A stretch of DNA of 64,000 nt from Sclerurus mexicanus (taxonomy: Eukaryota; Chordata; Aves; Passeriformes; Furnariidae), in assembly GCA_013396755.1 (NCBI GenBank), contig VWZF01000360.1:153603-217602 (forward strand), written 5' to 3'. A program made the position numbers and the translations under genes. This document shows positions 38,060-51,050 of this stretch, one piece after another. The notes beneath the pieces were generated by a model. That model was given only the letters and a program-made list of their open reading frames with translations. It did not search any database and was not told where the DNA came from. Positions within the stretch are counted from its first letter, which is position 1; each line of letters opens with the position of its first letter.

Positions 38060-38870
38060 CCAGTCCCTGTTAAAAAACATCCTGTCATAATGAACTGTGT
38101 CAGCAAAGCTCTACTAAGTGACAATCTGCTTGTGAAGATTCTCACAAAAAAAAGTTATAGCTAAAGCAGTCCTACAAAAAAACATCCTGCCAGAAAATCC
38201 TGTGACTGTATAGGATATCTTATAGTTTTGAACATCTGAACAAGACTTTGTGCCAAGGAACCACGCACAATCCTCTTCTGAATGCTATAAAAACTGAAGA
38301 CAAATTTGGGGAAATCAGGAGCAAGGAAGGGGAAAACAGAACGAGCTACCTCAGCTGGGAATCGCTCCCCCACCTCTCCCAACCTCTTCTCTTCACCACC
38401 TCATGCTGTCTGACTGCCACAGAAGAGACTGAGACTGTGCTGGCCTGGAGAGAACTGAGATGCACTGCACTACATGAGTTTGCCTCATCTCTCTGACTTT
38501 CCATATATCTGAAGGCCAGGAAGGCCCAGCTCAGGGAGAGCTCTGCACAGATCCCTGCAGCATGACAGCATGGGCAGCAGAGCCCAAGCACCCTGTCTGC
38601 ATTCCAGAGAGCTAAGACCCCTGCTGCTAAGAGAAAACATCTAAGAAAACAACAGAAACAGGAAAAAAAGAGGCTAAAAAGGATCCTCCCCCCTCCCCTC
38701 CCCATGCATACACCGATATTCTGGTAAAAAAGGTTAGTTTTGTGGTGGTATTCTTTCTCTCTGCTTCTAAAAATTAATCTTGGTATTTTTCCAATCTTTC
38801 TTTCTTCCCTCTCTCTGCACCTTTTAGCAATTAATTAATAAAAAAATCAGCTTTTGAAATCAACGAATAA
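38060..38870 (+). mobile_element. Probable old LTR
   Basis: The organisation resembles a plus-strand LTR. An AT-rich U3-like part with a duplicated AAAACATCCTG motif (38072 and about 38180, roughly 108 bp apart) precedes a TATA-like GCTATAAAAACTG near 38284. Next comes a GC-rich 400-bp body with a CCTCCCC tract near 38690, then an AATAAA-type signal near 38838. I could not find matching target duplications or clear TG/CA ends, so the limits are approximate. A non-retroviral promoter-like sequence is the alternative. Confidence 0.4.
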
Positions 38871-39619
38871 CTTGGTATGAGTTTTAATTTTGTTGGGGAA
38901 AATATTCTAATCTGAAATTCTTTCTGCAATATTTAAGCAGATTGTAACAAGTACTTCCCTTTATTTTAGCCTCACTTCAGGGAAAAAAAGTATCATTACA
39001 TGATTTAATTTGTTCCGGCATTTTGCGTCTTGGGTATTTAAATATTTTTAAGTATTTATCTATTGAAAGGATTGAAATATAATCAGCCAAGATTAGGTAA
39101 TAATTAGATTAGGTAATAACTAGAACCTAGTGAAGAATTATCTTGAATAAGCTATGCTTATGTCGGAAAAGCATCTTCTGTTTAGAATGTCCAAAAAAGC
39201 TAAAGCCTAAAATAAAAGCGTATATCAATTTTTTATTAAAATCTTTCATAACAACTTTTCTTCCAATTATTTGAAGGGAGCGTATCTCCTTAGCTAATTT
39301 AATGAGCTAGAAAAAATTCCAACCTATTTTACCATTTGCTTAATTAGAACAGTCTTCAGTGTACTGAAAACCCCTGTATGATTATGTTATAAAGAGCAAA
39401 ATGAGGATGCAGAGAATGTTATCCGAAAGTAGGAAGGCAGAAAGGGTGAGATGATGTCAGCCAACTCAAGTTAAATTTTACTATCTGAAAAATTAGAAAC
39501 TGTGGATGATGAAAAATATATATATATTACATAAAATTGCCTAATGAAAAAGGCAATAAGTATTTAAAAAATTTTATTCAGATTATGAGCTGGGATGGAA
39601 TGAATGTCTGACCTGACAC
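38871..39619. other. Unassigned stretch with short tandem duplication
   Basis: AT-rich. GATTAGGTAATAATTA (39091-39106) is repeated immediately as GATTAGGTAATAACTA (39107-39122). No gene seen. Confidence 0.5.
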
Positions 39620-40032
39620 GGGAGTCTAGTGTTGTGAGACTAGTGTTGTGTCCCCAGGCCAGGAGGAGCAGGGAAGACGGCATATAACTGCATCCTTTTT
39701 TAAGGTAGCCCGAGGCACGACATCGCCATCTGCTGTCCGTAAATATATTTACGGAGGACATTAACGTTTGTTTTCCTTTTGTTTAAAGGGTTTATTATAA
39801 ACTGGGGTTTTTTTGTTTGGTCCTTTCTGGATGGATAGATAGATAGATAGTGGTTAAGAACTGTTATCCTTTTCATATATATATATATTTCTAATTAAAG
39901 TTCTGCTTTCTAAATTTAAAGGAGAGGGTTATTTTTTTTTTTTTTTGGCTGATCTTCTTGGGGGAAGAAGGCCTTTCTTTTTTCTCTCTCTTGGCCAACA
40001 AAGATATCTTAGTTCTCCCTTGAACTAAGACA
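39620..40032 (+). mobile_element. Partial solo LTR, family B
   Basis: A plus-strand relative of the LTR at 13516-14403. The right end (...TTGAACTAAGACA, 40032) is the reverse complement of that copy's left end. Shared blocks include GGTTAAGAACTGTTATC (39852), the AT run at 39875-39888, CTAATTAAAGTTCTG (39892), and TTGGCCAACAAAGATATCTTAGTTC (39991-40015). Most of the 5' half is missing or diverged. A GGAGT duplication is possible (39621-39625 and 40033-40037), but it does not abut a TG end on the left. Contains a (GATA)n run at 39834-39850 and a 14-bp tandem duplication (AGTGTTGTG units) near 39624-39650. Confidence 0.75.
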
Positions 40033-41465
40033 GGAGTAACATTCAAAAGCTTGCAGGACTTAATGGCATGAAATATGCATCACATGGAAAGCTCACAAAG
40101 TATTTCCTATGTATTCAATCTAAGTTTCAGAAGCAATGCACACCATGTATCTCAGACAGGTATCTTAACATGAGCTTATCATTCAAAATTCTGAGCCTAA
40201 GTCCTCTCAGGTGTCTTGTTTTCCTCTATATGTCTCATGGGGCAAGATTATGCAACATCATTTTACTATTATAAAATATTTAAAATTATACCTGTCGCTG
40301 GTTTCAACTAGTGACAATTTTAAATATCCGGGAAGTATTTTAGAGCTCAGCTAGATGCCAACAAAGCTCTCCATGCATTTAGGGCTTACCGAAGCAATAC
40401 TACATTATGATATCAAAAGCAATATATTGATAAGCTATGAGAAGAGGAAATTCTGTTGGCAAATTCCTTACTGGTGGATTATTTTATTTCTTAAATCTGA
40501 CACTACTGAGTTTCAATACAAATGGTTCTGTCTCCAATTCCTTGAGAATCAGGATCACAAAAGTAAGATATTAGAAAAAAATCTAAGTTTACTTTCACTA
40601 GTCTCTGAAACTTAGGCCCCCAGTCCAAGAATTATGGAATATCCTTTAGTATTTTGTTGTCTCTAGTATCTTAATGTGACAGTTTTAATGAAGGTCCTTT
40701 TTAAAGGAAATTATTTCTAACAGAAATTTACCAAGATAATTTGTTAATAACTCAAAGTAATACTAATAATATTTAGTAGTATTTTATATGATTATCCATA
40801 TACACACAAAAGAGAAAGGTAAGAGTAACACCTGTTACTTGTGGTTCAGATACAATTCAATCTCAACCTTCTATAACAGCTCTACAGTGTTATTCATAGC
40901 CTTGATTTCTTTTCAATATTTACAGTAATCATGTACATATATTAATAATAGGCTATTACAAGTATATAATACATATCTCTTGAGAAAATAAGGCATATAC
41001 TTAGCACAATGAGCCCTTTTCCCTTCAGATGACTGTAAACCATCTATAGATAACAGGGCTATCAGAGCATCTCACAGGAAAGATGGAAAGACTAGTTTCT
41101 GGTGGGTTACTAAATGTAGATGCTTACATACTTGTCAGGAAACATGGCTTTCTCTTATCAAAATGACATCATCCTAGGTTATGGTTTTGTTTGGTGGTGT
41201 TGATAAGAATCAAATACAACCAGACAGAAGATGTTGAAATAATGTAATGTATCCTCTTAGAAAAAATATTAAAAATAAAAATATTGAGTATCATTGAAGA
41301 GTGTTCATGTCATTAATTCAATATAGAGCATAACTAATATTATCACTAAAGAGTCAATATATATAACATCATGGCACAATTGGAAGAATGAAAAAACCCT
41401 TTGTCTTCCTCTTGTTTCATTTTGAGAAACTTGGCCCTTCCCACTTGTGTTTTCCCCTGCACTTT
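40033..41465. other. Unassigned stretch
   Basis: No gene or repeat recognised. Open frames of 68 and 86 codons have no coding features. Confidence 0.55.
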
Positions 41466-42020
41466 TGTGTTGGTTTTGACTAGGATAGTTAGTTTTCTCC
41501 ATAGTAGCTGATATGGTCTGTGTTTTGAATTTATGATTAAAACAGCATTGATAATTGAGGGATGTTTTCCTTATTGGTGAGCAGTGCTTACATGGGGTCA
41601 AGGCCTTTTCTGCTTTTCATCCCACTCTACCAGTGAGGAGTCTGGGGGTTTATAAGGAGTTGAGAGCGAACAGAGCTGCAATAGATGACCCCAAATGAAC
41701 ACAGGGACATTCCACACCATATGATGGCATGCTCAGCATACAAAGCTGAGGGAAGAAAGAGGGGACATTTGCAGTAATGGTACTTGTCTTCTCAAGTCAC
41801 TGTTATGTGTCCTGGGGATGGCTGTCAATTGTAAGTAGTGAATAAGATCCTGTTCTGCTTTGCTTGCATGTGTGGCTTTCACTTTTCCTAGTAAACTGTC
41901 TTTATCTCAACCCATGAGTTTCCTCTCCTTTACTTTTCCAGTTCTTTCCACACTTCCACTGGGAAGAGTGAGCGAGCAGCTCTGTGGAACTTAGTTGCTA
42001 ACTGGTGTTACAGAACAATA
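41466..42020 (+). mobile_element. Solo LTR, family A
   Basis: Plus-strand copy of the family seen on the minus strand at 7530-8112. It starts TGTGTTGGTTTTGACTAGG (41466) and passes through blocks matching the other copy: 'gagcagtgcttac' near 41580, 'gacattccacaccatatgatg' near 41707, and 'aaactgtctttatctcaacccatgag' near 41893. It ends in a decayed terminus near 42020 (...AACAATA). An imperfect 5-bp duplication is likely: ACTTT at 41461-41465 and ACCTT at 42021-42025. TATA and poly-A signals are mutated (GTAAAC in place of ATTAAA). It is more decayed than the copy at 7.5 kb. Confidence 0.85.
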
Positions 42021-44109
42021 ACCTTAAAATTATCTGGGTAACTCTATTTTGATCTTTTCATTCATATTATTTAGCTTTTAAACACATTTTTTAAGGACAT
42101 ATGTATCAGAGGCAGCCTTCTGAGGATAGAAAATAAGCCTGTTTGATTCCCAAAGTCATGTGCTCATATTTTTCTGAAATTCCAGTTCCTTCAAAGTTGT
42201 CATTCCATGAGTATAGAATCATCACACCAATGTTTCCTGGAAATTTTCTTAAATATTTTGTTTTCTTATTCTCCTGCCTGAATTTGACTTTAAAAACTTT
42301 TCCTACTCTCCAGACAATCCCAAGTGTTGCATAAGTGTTCTTCATATATGTGCTTTGTGGATGTGGAAATCTTCCATACTTTAAGCAAGGGAAGGTGTTC
42401 ATAAAAATGACCCCTATCACGTACAGCATAACCTCCACTTTCTGCCTGGAGTTATATACCTTTTTGTTTTTTAAATAGGTGCTATGTAGTCTGACCAATC
42501 AATCCAACTGTCTCCATCTTTTAAGTGTAAGATCAGACTCTCTCCAACATCTCTGTCTGCTGTGAACTCGCATTTGCCTCATCAAGGCTTTTGTTTCTTT
42601 TCCTCTGACTGCTCTACTTAGTTTCTGTTTCCTTTAAGCTCAGATTTCAATTTGAGTCTTCAGTTTAAATTAGGAAAGTTGGTTTGCCAAGCTAAACTAA
42701 AACAGGGATTTTCCTTCTTTGAAGAAGATATCTTCCCTTTCAAGCAGGCACCGTGCTCTATAATGTAGTGTAGAACAGCCAAATCCAAAAATCTCTGAAA
42801 GTTCCCTTATATTAATATTCCTTAGGGCTAGCTTCAAGGGATACAATGTATTGTCCAGTAAATTACAGATGTTATACTATGAAAAAAGAAGATAAATCAA
42901 GACTGTTTAAGAGCAACAAGAAGTAATACAGGATTAATCAGAAATAGTATCTATGGGAAAAAATAACTCCATACATCTAATTTTCAAGTTTTTCATCATC
43001 ATCTCTGGACTCGAACTCAAACTTGTCATCTCAGTCCATTTTAGGTCCTGCTTATTTCATGCAGCTAGCATGAACCTAGTAGTATTACATTTGTTCAAAT
43101 ATGGTTAGAATACTCTTTTTGCTTTTGCATGTCATAAACAACAGGATTTCATCATATAAAAGATGTCAAATACCTGAAGCGCATGCAGAGCTTTCATCCC
43201 ACATAGCTTGGCATAGTGGAGAAAAGAAAAATACTATAAAGGTAATGAAATAAATACATGAAATAATAAGTTCTTTGTATAGAGATGGTGATACCATTCA
43301 GGGACTGATTCAAAGTCAAGGTTCTCCTGTTTCAGATTCAAGGGCTCAGTTAATCAGGCATTATCTGATCTCCATTAACTGCTTATTGTCTAACCAACAT
43401 TTATCTCAAATTGCTTGGTGATGTTTTGGAGTACTTAAAATTATATGGTACCATTTATTTCTAACAAGATAACAGATGTCTTTCAAAACTTTGTTGTAGG
43501 CTTTCAAAAGGAGATTCCAGTGCAACATACTAGAGCAGGCAGCTGGAGGCTTGCCTGTGAGTTATAAAATTATTTTGAAACTTTTAAACTTATTTGTGGA
43601 TGCTTGTAGTGTAGCAAGAAGTCAGCATATCTCCTGACTTTGCTTCCTCATTCAGACACTTTTTTTTTTTTATTTTATTTGGCAAAAAAAGACTAGTGTT
43701 GACAGCAAAAAAAAAGGTCTTTGGATTAAATTATTTTGCTTGTTTTCCAGGCTATAAGAGATGTTGTTTTACCTTTCTAATAATGAAAGAGAATAGTAAA
43801 GCAGAGAAAATCAGGGTATTATCAGATATTAGATATGACCACTGAATATACCATAGATGCCTGGGTAACAGCATGTTTCCTAAACTACCCCAATTTTACA
43901 AATGAAAAATAAAGCTGGAAAGAATGATTTGAGACCTATTTCATATATAAGAAAACTGCAAGAATTAATTTCTGACTATATTATAACATCTAATGGAAAA
44001 AATACTGATCTTGAACAAGAATTTTATGCAGGTAGGAAATCCTAACAGCTCCTGCTTAGCTTTCTCAACAGTCAATTACTCTTACTGCTGAAAGTATGTA
44101 CATTTATCA
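42021..44109. other. Unassigned stretch
   Basis: A 130-codon antisense frame (42106-42498) shows no recognisable domain and is probably chance. A T-rich run lies near 43661. A short spliceable-looking segment at 43500-43556 is listed separately. Confidence 0.5.
43500..43556 (+). other. Candidate 57-nt micro-exon
   Basis: TTGTTGTAG acceptor (ending 43499) and GTGAGT donor (from 43557) enclose 57 nt, exactly 19 codons and open in phase 0 (AFKRRFQCNILEQAAGGLP). The pyrimidine tract is modest. Likely chance, but it is cheap to test with transcript data. Confidence 0.12.
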
Positions 44110-44290
44110 GCATTTTTTAAATTTCTCCAGTTTCAGTTTCCATCCTCTGGATCTTATTTTTATCTTTCTGACAAGTTCAAGAGATGCTACCCAAGCTTTA
44201 ATCCCTTGAGATAGCTGACAGTTATACCTAAAACATCTCTCAAAATAGATTGAGCTGCCGATTTTCTAGCTGCCTGATCGTTTTCATAAG
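44110..44290 (-). mobile_element. Very old CR1/L3-type LINE fragment
   Basis: The antisense-orientation word order resembles the deeply conserved CR1/L3 3' region: 'ctctggatcttatttttatctttctgacaagttcaagag' (44155-44193), then after a gap 'aaaatagattgagctg' (44242-44257). The similarity is weak and gapped, suggesting an insertion older than the avian CR1 copies elsewhere in this window. Confidence 0.4.
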
Positions 44291-47200
44291 TCTATTTTAG
44301 TCTAAGTGTTTATTTTCAGTTTTCAAGCTCTGGTTGTGTATGGGCCAAGTAATCCAGAACTAACCATACTGCAGAGACATAAGAAACTTCCTGTAGATCC
44401 ACTGTGGATTATATTCAAGAAAGATCATACTGACTTGCCTGGATATATAACCCCACCTTCAAAAGTTTAGAGTAAATGACTGCTATTCTTTCTTAAAACA
44501 GGAAAAGAACATAAATTGAACAATTTATTTTCTTAGTAAAATAGATGCAATTAAGGTTAACTGGCCCTAAACATCATATTTTTTTCCTTCCTGAGTCTTT
44601 GTATGTAATTCTGCCACTCTGTAGGAGTAGGAAATTTTCTTTCTGCACAAATGCTGTCTAAGTATAAGCAGTATATTGGAATATTGTGGATTTCTGTGAC
44701 TGTAGCACATCTCGGGCTTTTTGTTTTCTTTATAACATAAACTAGCAGTGCAACATCAAAAGAGATTATGAACTAATTTGTAGCTAATGACACTTCTGAA
44801 GATTACTGGGAAATCACAGCAAAGTATAGGAAGCTTTCATACATTTATGTTTAGTTTGAATGTATATAGTACACATGCATAAAAATAGGTTTGTCTGTAT
44901 TTCAAGTGCTCCCTAATGAATGAGCTAAGGGATTTTCCACCAGTTGTTTTGTTTGTTTGTTTGTTTTCCCCATGGATAGCAATTCTATTCAATTGTTTCA
45001 ATATTGAATTACCATGGAAATGCCACTACTATTTTACTATTTTGCTGATGTTGCTTGAATCATGAATGAAGGAAAGTATTATTAAAATTAAATTCTGTCC
45101 TTTCAAGTAAGCCCATCTCACCCCAAAAGAATTGATCTGCAAACATAGGTACAGCTATGGATGAAATTTAACAAGCCAGTCTTGACTTTTCAATTCATGA
45201 GACACTGATTTTAGGGTTCTTTTTGGGAAAGAGTAGAAGAGAGCGATTAGTTTGGAATAGACAGGAAGAATATAAGCTTTGAGATCTATCTGCAAAATTG
45301 TTCTAGGAATTGTTGCAAAGCGATGAAGTAAAAAACATACTCTCAGCAATTCTGGAATCACAGTACCTAGTAATGCTGATATTTAGGCTTGATGGAAAGG
45401 TAGAGTTTTTTTGTACATCCTGCTCTAGTAAGAGTGTTGAAATACTTATTTTTTTAAATAATTAAAAAAAATAAACCTTAATGATTAAAAGACAATGCTT
45501 TTTCTTATGTTGCTTTTAACATATTCTTCTTAATTATATCAAACCAAAAGAGAATAAAAGAGAAGTATTTTGAAAGCAAAAATGTCAGAAAAGTCAGATC
45601 ACCACAACACGCAAGTGTACTAGGAAACAGAAGAGATCTTGTAGACACAGTAGATGGTATTTGCACATCAAGATTTTGACCAGAAGAACAAGTTCAAACC
45701 TGACAGTAAATGGAGTTTAACCCACTGCTGTTCCGAGTTGCTGAAAAATGTGAAATCAGCATTCCCAAAATAAATATTTTCAAAAATAAGACTCATGATC
45801 CCCACAGATAAATATCAGAAGTGGCTTGGGTTTAGCTGACCTTGCCCATGACTAGAGGATAAGTTAGGTGCATTTTCAGGATCCCCTCTGGTATTGGACT
45901 CTCACATCCTTTATGAGAGTTCAATACATTGTTTAATTTACTATGCTTTTTGCTTCCAAAAGTGACATAAGAAACCAATAATAGAAATTGCAAGAAGTAC
46001 TTCTCCCTCCTTTTGACACTGCATAATATCATCTGTGGACTTATGGATGGATTTTTAAGTCACAACAAATATTCATCTTGTGAAAGCTACATCACACAAG
46101 ACTTAACATATTCCAGAGCTATGCGTACCGAGTGCAGATCATTCCAGCTGTACAAAATGAAGTAAAATGGAATCTTAGATTTATTTTTTTATTATTTTTT
46201 AATTGAAGTAATAAGAGTGTGTAAAAATTGAACCTGCACATTTCATACATGCTAGGGAGATAAACAGACCACTGATGTAAAGTCACTTGAGTTGTCTCTG
46301 GTAAGAACATGGGGTAAATGTGAAAAAAAGTGAAATATCTGTGAATTAGGAAAAGTTGTTTGTCCTGTCTCATTATATAAACGCAGCAATGAACATTTTA
46401 GGGCACAGGTTAGTTGAAGGTAAAACATGAATGATAAATGAAAGCTTTTGTGAGACTGAAAAAATACAGAACTTTCTGCACAAGACAATAAGCCAAAACA
46501 TACTCTGGTAAAGAGAAATGTTACAGTATAATAGCCATCATTTCTACTGTGGGAAAATCAAGGGACTAATTAATAATTTATTATACGGCCAAGCAGTATT
46601 TCAAACTTGTTTACCTAGTCATCCTTTGGGGTCTTAAAACTACATATTTGCACTCATCTGTTTGCTTATACTTGTTTCAGTGAGACATTCTAGGAACCAA
46701 TGACAACAGAAAGAGTCTGAATTGCTTTCTCTCTTTTGCTGTTTGCTGACACCTCATATTCTCAGTTGTGTAATGCTCTTGTGAGCCTCCTCAAGCCAAC
46801 TTTGTAAGAAAACAAAACACACAGAGTTCTGTTCTTTTATCAGGTATACAAGGTGACAGTTTAGATGATACAGTCCCAAAAGGGAAAACAGCCTGCAGTG
46901 CTTTGCACTATTGTAAAATGACAGAAACAATATAATTAGGTTAAAAAAATCTATAACATTATCCACAGCATTGTGTAGGAAAACTTCACAAGTCTTACTA
47001 CTATGATATTTCATGATAGGTTTGTATAAATAAATTATAACTGATATACATTCACATTTGAGGATTAAAAAAAGAATAATAGTTTCAAAGCCTAAATGTG
47101 ATTTGTATTAACTTGGTCAAAGACTAGTTGGAAATGTATTTTCACATGGATGAAAATTTAGGCCTCCCTCTATATTTCTTTTCACATCTAGATTAAAAAA

Positions 47201-50200
47201 AAAAAAGAAAAAAGAGCGAGAGAGAACTTAGTTTTATTCACATCAAATTTAAGATCAACACAGTGTTATTAATACAGAACCACAACGAACAGTTCAAGTA
47301 AAGTGAATAATATAAGAATACTTTAGCTACTGCATATTCACAATATTTTTGTGATCCCAACACAAATGGAAAACAGACTTGAGGAATTTGATGGAATTCT
47401 GAATCAGGTTTCCCAGGGCTAGTGTAATTCCCTAAATATTCTGGCTCACAAAATTTTGAGGACTCCCTGGTGTTTGAGGAAAGTCATGACCTTTTACATC
47501 AAACAAAAAATGAAAACCCAAAGCCTTCAGATCTCAGGATTAGTAATCAGTGCAATATGAGTGGGAACAGTCTGGCTGGAAGGATGATCAATCAGTCAGC
47601 AGTGAGGGAGCACGTTTGTTCCAGCTGGGGCTGCCCATTAGCTCAGGTAGTAGCAGTGAACATGAAACTGCTGTAGCAGCCATGTGCTGTGGCCAACAGG
47701 CAACAAATGCCTGCTGGAAAATATGTTCAGTGTTGAGTCTGTACAACTATTAAGACTACACGAGTATGCTGGGAATATGCTGGGAAGATAACAGAACTAT
47801 GTATCTTTTGGGGAAAAAGATTATGGAACAATACTGGGAATTGACCTAAATAGACTTGGAGGATTTATAAGAACAGCAAAGTAGAAGGAAAAAGATAGAG
47901 GGAGTCCTCCAAAACTAGTAGGGGAAATTTGACCTAGATCCAAACAGTAAGCACAGAGCAGAAGCAAGCAAGTATAGCAGAGTCAGGCTAGGAGCCAGTT
48001 AAATGCTGGGGGAAAGACTGACATTGACAAAAGGGCATCATTAAGTGGTAACAGGATTTTCTGCATACAGGGTCTGGAAAGACCAGCCTAAGAGGAAAAC
48101 AGTCTTTGCAAAATTAGAGCAACAGAATAGTGGTGAAGAAACCAGCATGGGAAAGAGAAAGCCCCAAGTCTATCAAAAAGGAGAGTTCAGCTTGTAGCGA
48201 ATGCTACCAGCAAGTTTCATAATGTTTGCCAAAGCAGAGAACATCCACTCGTGGATGCTATTTTTTTTCACACAAGGTGCTGTCAGCTAAAGCTGACAGT
48301 TGCTGCATGGTCCAGGCTGCTTGCCTCACAATGCCTTGGTAACATAAACAATACTGTATTAAAAACATTTCTGATTTCATTTTGCGTATGCAATTCAGTC
48401 TAATGACATGTTTGCACACATCTTCCAGAGGACTACGACTTCCTTTGTTCCTAAGAGGGACACTGCTCATTAAATCATCAGCTGCTGCATAGTTTATTCT
48501 GTTATTCAATGTCATTCCTAAGTCTTATTTACCATGTACTGTTTGATTCCACTTTAAAGGAAGACCTACTGAATTGTTGATTTCCCTGTGGCGTTTCACT
48601 GCCCCATCGTTATATCATGATACATTTGAAGACTTTGACCATTGATATATATCTTTACAACACCTAATCTCATTTTTTAAAGTAGAACTCTAAGGGCTTT
48701 TAATAATTCCATGTGCCCAGTTTGAGAAAGATTGCTGTTTACAAATCATGCATTCCAAGCCCGGTTTGAATAGATTCTTATCTTGCAACTTTGAGCATTA
48801 GGCAATTGTCTTTAGAATCTTAAATTGGTCACCCTAGAATGGATGGACAGCCTCCAAAACATTTAGGCAGGTTTCCTAGTATTGCAGATACTGATGTAGA
48901 CACTGGAGGGATATGTCTGTTCTTTCTTGTGAATTTCTGTTTTGTGGGCTGTGAAATTATCTGTTGTATTCAGGATTTCTTCCTCACCTGCGCAGGAACA
49001 CTGGTCGAAACCCAGAAAGTGATTCTCTGGCTAATAGTAGTTTTCTGTTGTTGCCACCAGGGATTTCTATTAATAAATCTAGTCAATACATTATTTCCAA
49101 CTCCTGTTTTTAAGGCAGTAAAGGTCGGTAAGGATAGCCATTTAAGAACCTTTAGAATAAGATTGATATTAAAAATCTTATACAGCTATTTCAAAACCTG
49201 GACAGATAACCACACAAAACAGATGCACATGTTTCATAGAGAGTCAGTCAACTGAAACTTCTTAGCCTTTCTCTTCTATGAGAAAAAAGGAAGAAATCAA
49301 CAACAGAAAGGAGAGAGGGAATATATTATTAGATGCAGAAATAATTTCCATCCCCACAACTCCACAGTAATTGTGTAACAATAGGAAGATGAAGCTCAAT
49401 TCAGTCAGGTTCCCTTTGTGATTGGAAAGGTCTTTAAGGCATATTCATTCAATGCAAATGTGGATATAGATGTATAACTACACAAAACTATCATGCTAAA
49501 AGAGAATCTATACAAAGCAAAGGTAGCTGCAATTAAAAAAATGCCCTGCTGCTAGTGGGGTATTTTTTCTACTTATGTATTATTTTTGCATATTAATTAT
49601 GCATGTATTCTATGTTTAATATTGGCATTTACTAAGGAAAATGCTGATCTTAAACATATTTCTGAAAATATAGCTAAAGTATCCCTGAGCAAATACTCTG
49701 CTTCAATACTCTCATCTTCAACAAATAAGACTTTCATAACAACATCATTTGATGCCCATTTTTAACATAAAACTGATTACAGAATTTTTGGATTTCCTCA
49801 TTTGCTTTTCTCAGGGCAGTAAGAAAACACATGGAGCCTACAGACTAGTCATATAACATAAGCCCACAGAATCCTGTGAGACTTCCTTGCCTGCTTTAAC
49901 CTGATCTAGGTGACATTAACAGCTTTCATGTATATGAGCAACCAGAATTTTCTGCCTCACTTTCCAGTAAATCTTATTTCCCATATGTGAAAATGCATTT
50001 CGTTCCAGTTGCCTGTCTCTTAACCTTGTCATGATTTTTCAGCAAGATTATTCAACTGCAAAGAGAAATAGATTTGTACTACTACTGTGCCTGTAAACTG
50101 GCTGTAAGATCAGAAACTCTAAAAATTGCAAGCTTTCACAACATAAGAAATGCTCCTTGCTGGGGAAAACCTTAATACAGATATGTACAGAGCAAACACT

Positions 50201-50474
50201 GTAAGCCTTTACATCTCAAAATTCAAGGGAACTGGATAACCTGCTTTGTTTTCATATTTTCTTGTCTTACATTTTCATGTTTATATTGGAAGTTTAAAAG
50301 ATTTTAACAGAGTGACTTACCTATGGGCAAAAGAAGTCAAGAGTAGAGCAAATAATTTGACTAAATCTTGCATAAGAGTTTTTTCCTATGGAAACATTCT
50401 AACCCATCAGACAACAAAAAATCAAGTACAAGTGGTTCATCTCTCTTACATCCTGCTGTCACCCTTCACTATTA
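44291..50474. other. Unassigned stretch
   Basis: About 6 kb with no recognised gene. Contains a (TTTG)n run at about 44947-44967 and a GC-balanced, purine-rich block at about 47450-48230 without assignable origin. A 138-codon open frame (48839-49255) has two hydrophobic stretches but no known motif. Treated as non-coding. Confidence 0.5.
44947..44967 (+). repeat. (TTTG)n microsatellite
   Basis: Short run of about five TTTG units. Confidence 0.75.
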
Positions 50475-51050
50475 TCATAAAATGGTTTGGATTGGAAGGG
50501 ACCTTAAAGGCCATGTAGTTCCAACCTGCCTTCTGCATGCAGACACATCTTTAACTAGATCAGGTTGTTCAAAGCTGCTTCCAACCCAACCTTGAACCCT
50601 TCCAGGGATGCAGTATCCACAACTTCTCTGGGCAACCTGTTTCAGTGTCTCACTACTCTCACAGTAAAGAGTTTCTTCCTAATACCTAATCTAAACCTAT
50701 CCTACTTTGGTTTAAAGATATACTCTCCATCAGTTCTTCTTCTGCACAGACATAAGAAATTGCTGGACCCAGGTGTAGGATGTTGCATTTGGCCTGGTTG
50801 AATTTCATGAGGTATGCATGGGCAATTGTCACTGATCTGCATTTAGATATTAGGCCATTGACTACAACTCTTTGGATATGGCCACCCAGCCAATTTCTTA
50901 CTAAAAAAGAGAGTCTATCAAATGTCCTGTCTACCCAATATAGTGACAAGGATGTTGTGTGAAGCCCTGTCAGCCTTACAGAAGTCAAGGTGGATGGCAT
51001 CAGTTGTTCTTCCATTATCCATCAATACAGTCACTCCATCATACTGAGTT
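50475..51050 (-). mobile_element. CR1 LINE, 3' end with ORF2 C-terminal remnant
   Basis: An antisense CR1 copy. The 3' end lies on the left ('aaaatggtttggattggaagggaccttaaaggcc', 50480-50513), followed by the standard 3' blocks to about 50700. Further right, the minus-strand translation retains reverse transcriptase-domain and C-terminal motifs: WLGGHIQRVVVNG, then LMKFNQAKCNILHLG, the CR1 'KFNkaKCkvLHLG' signature. A 109-codon frame (50686-51015) survives, interrupted by deletions. It is truncated at its 5' side. This is the best-preserved CR1 coding remnant in the window, but it is not functional. Confidence 0.92.

Noticed and set aside
42106..42498. 130-codon antisense frame
   Set aside because: Lys/Tyr/Asn-rich composition follows the AT content; no motif recognised.
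48839..49255. 138-codon plus-strand frame with hydrophobic stretches
   Set aside because: No signal peptide with cleavage motif, no known family and no splice context. A frame of this size can arise by chance in 64 kb scanned in six frames.
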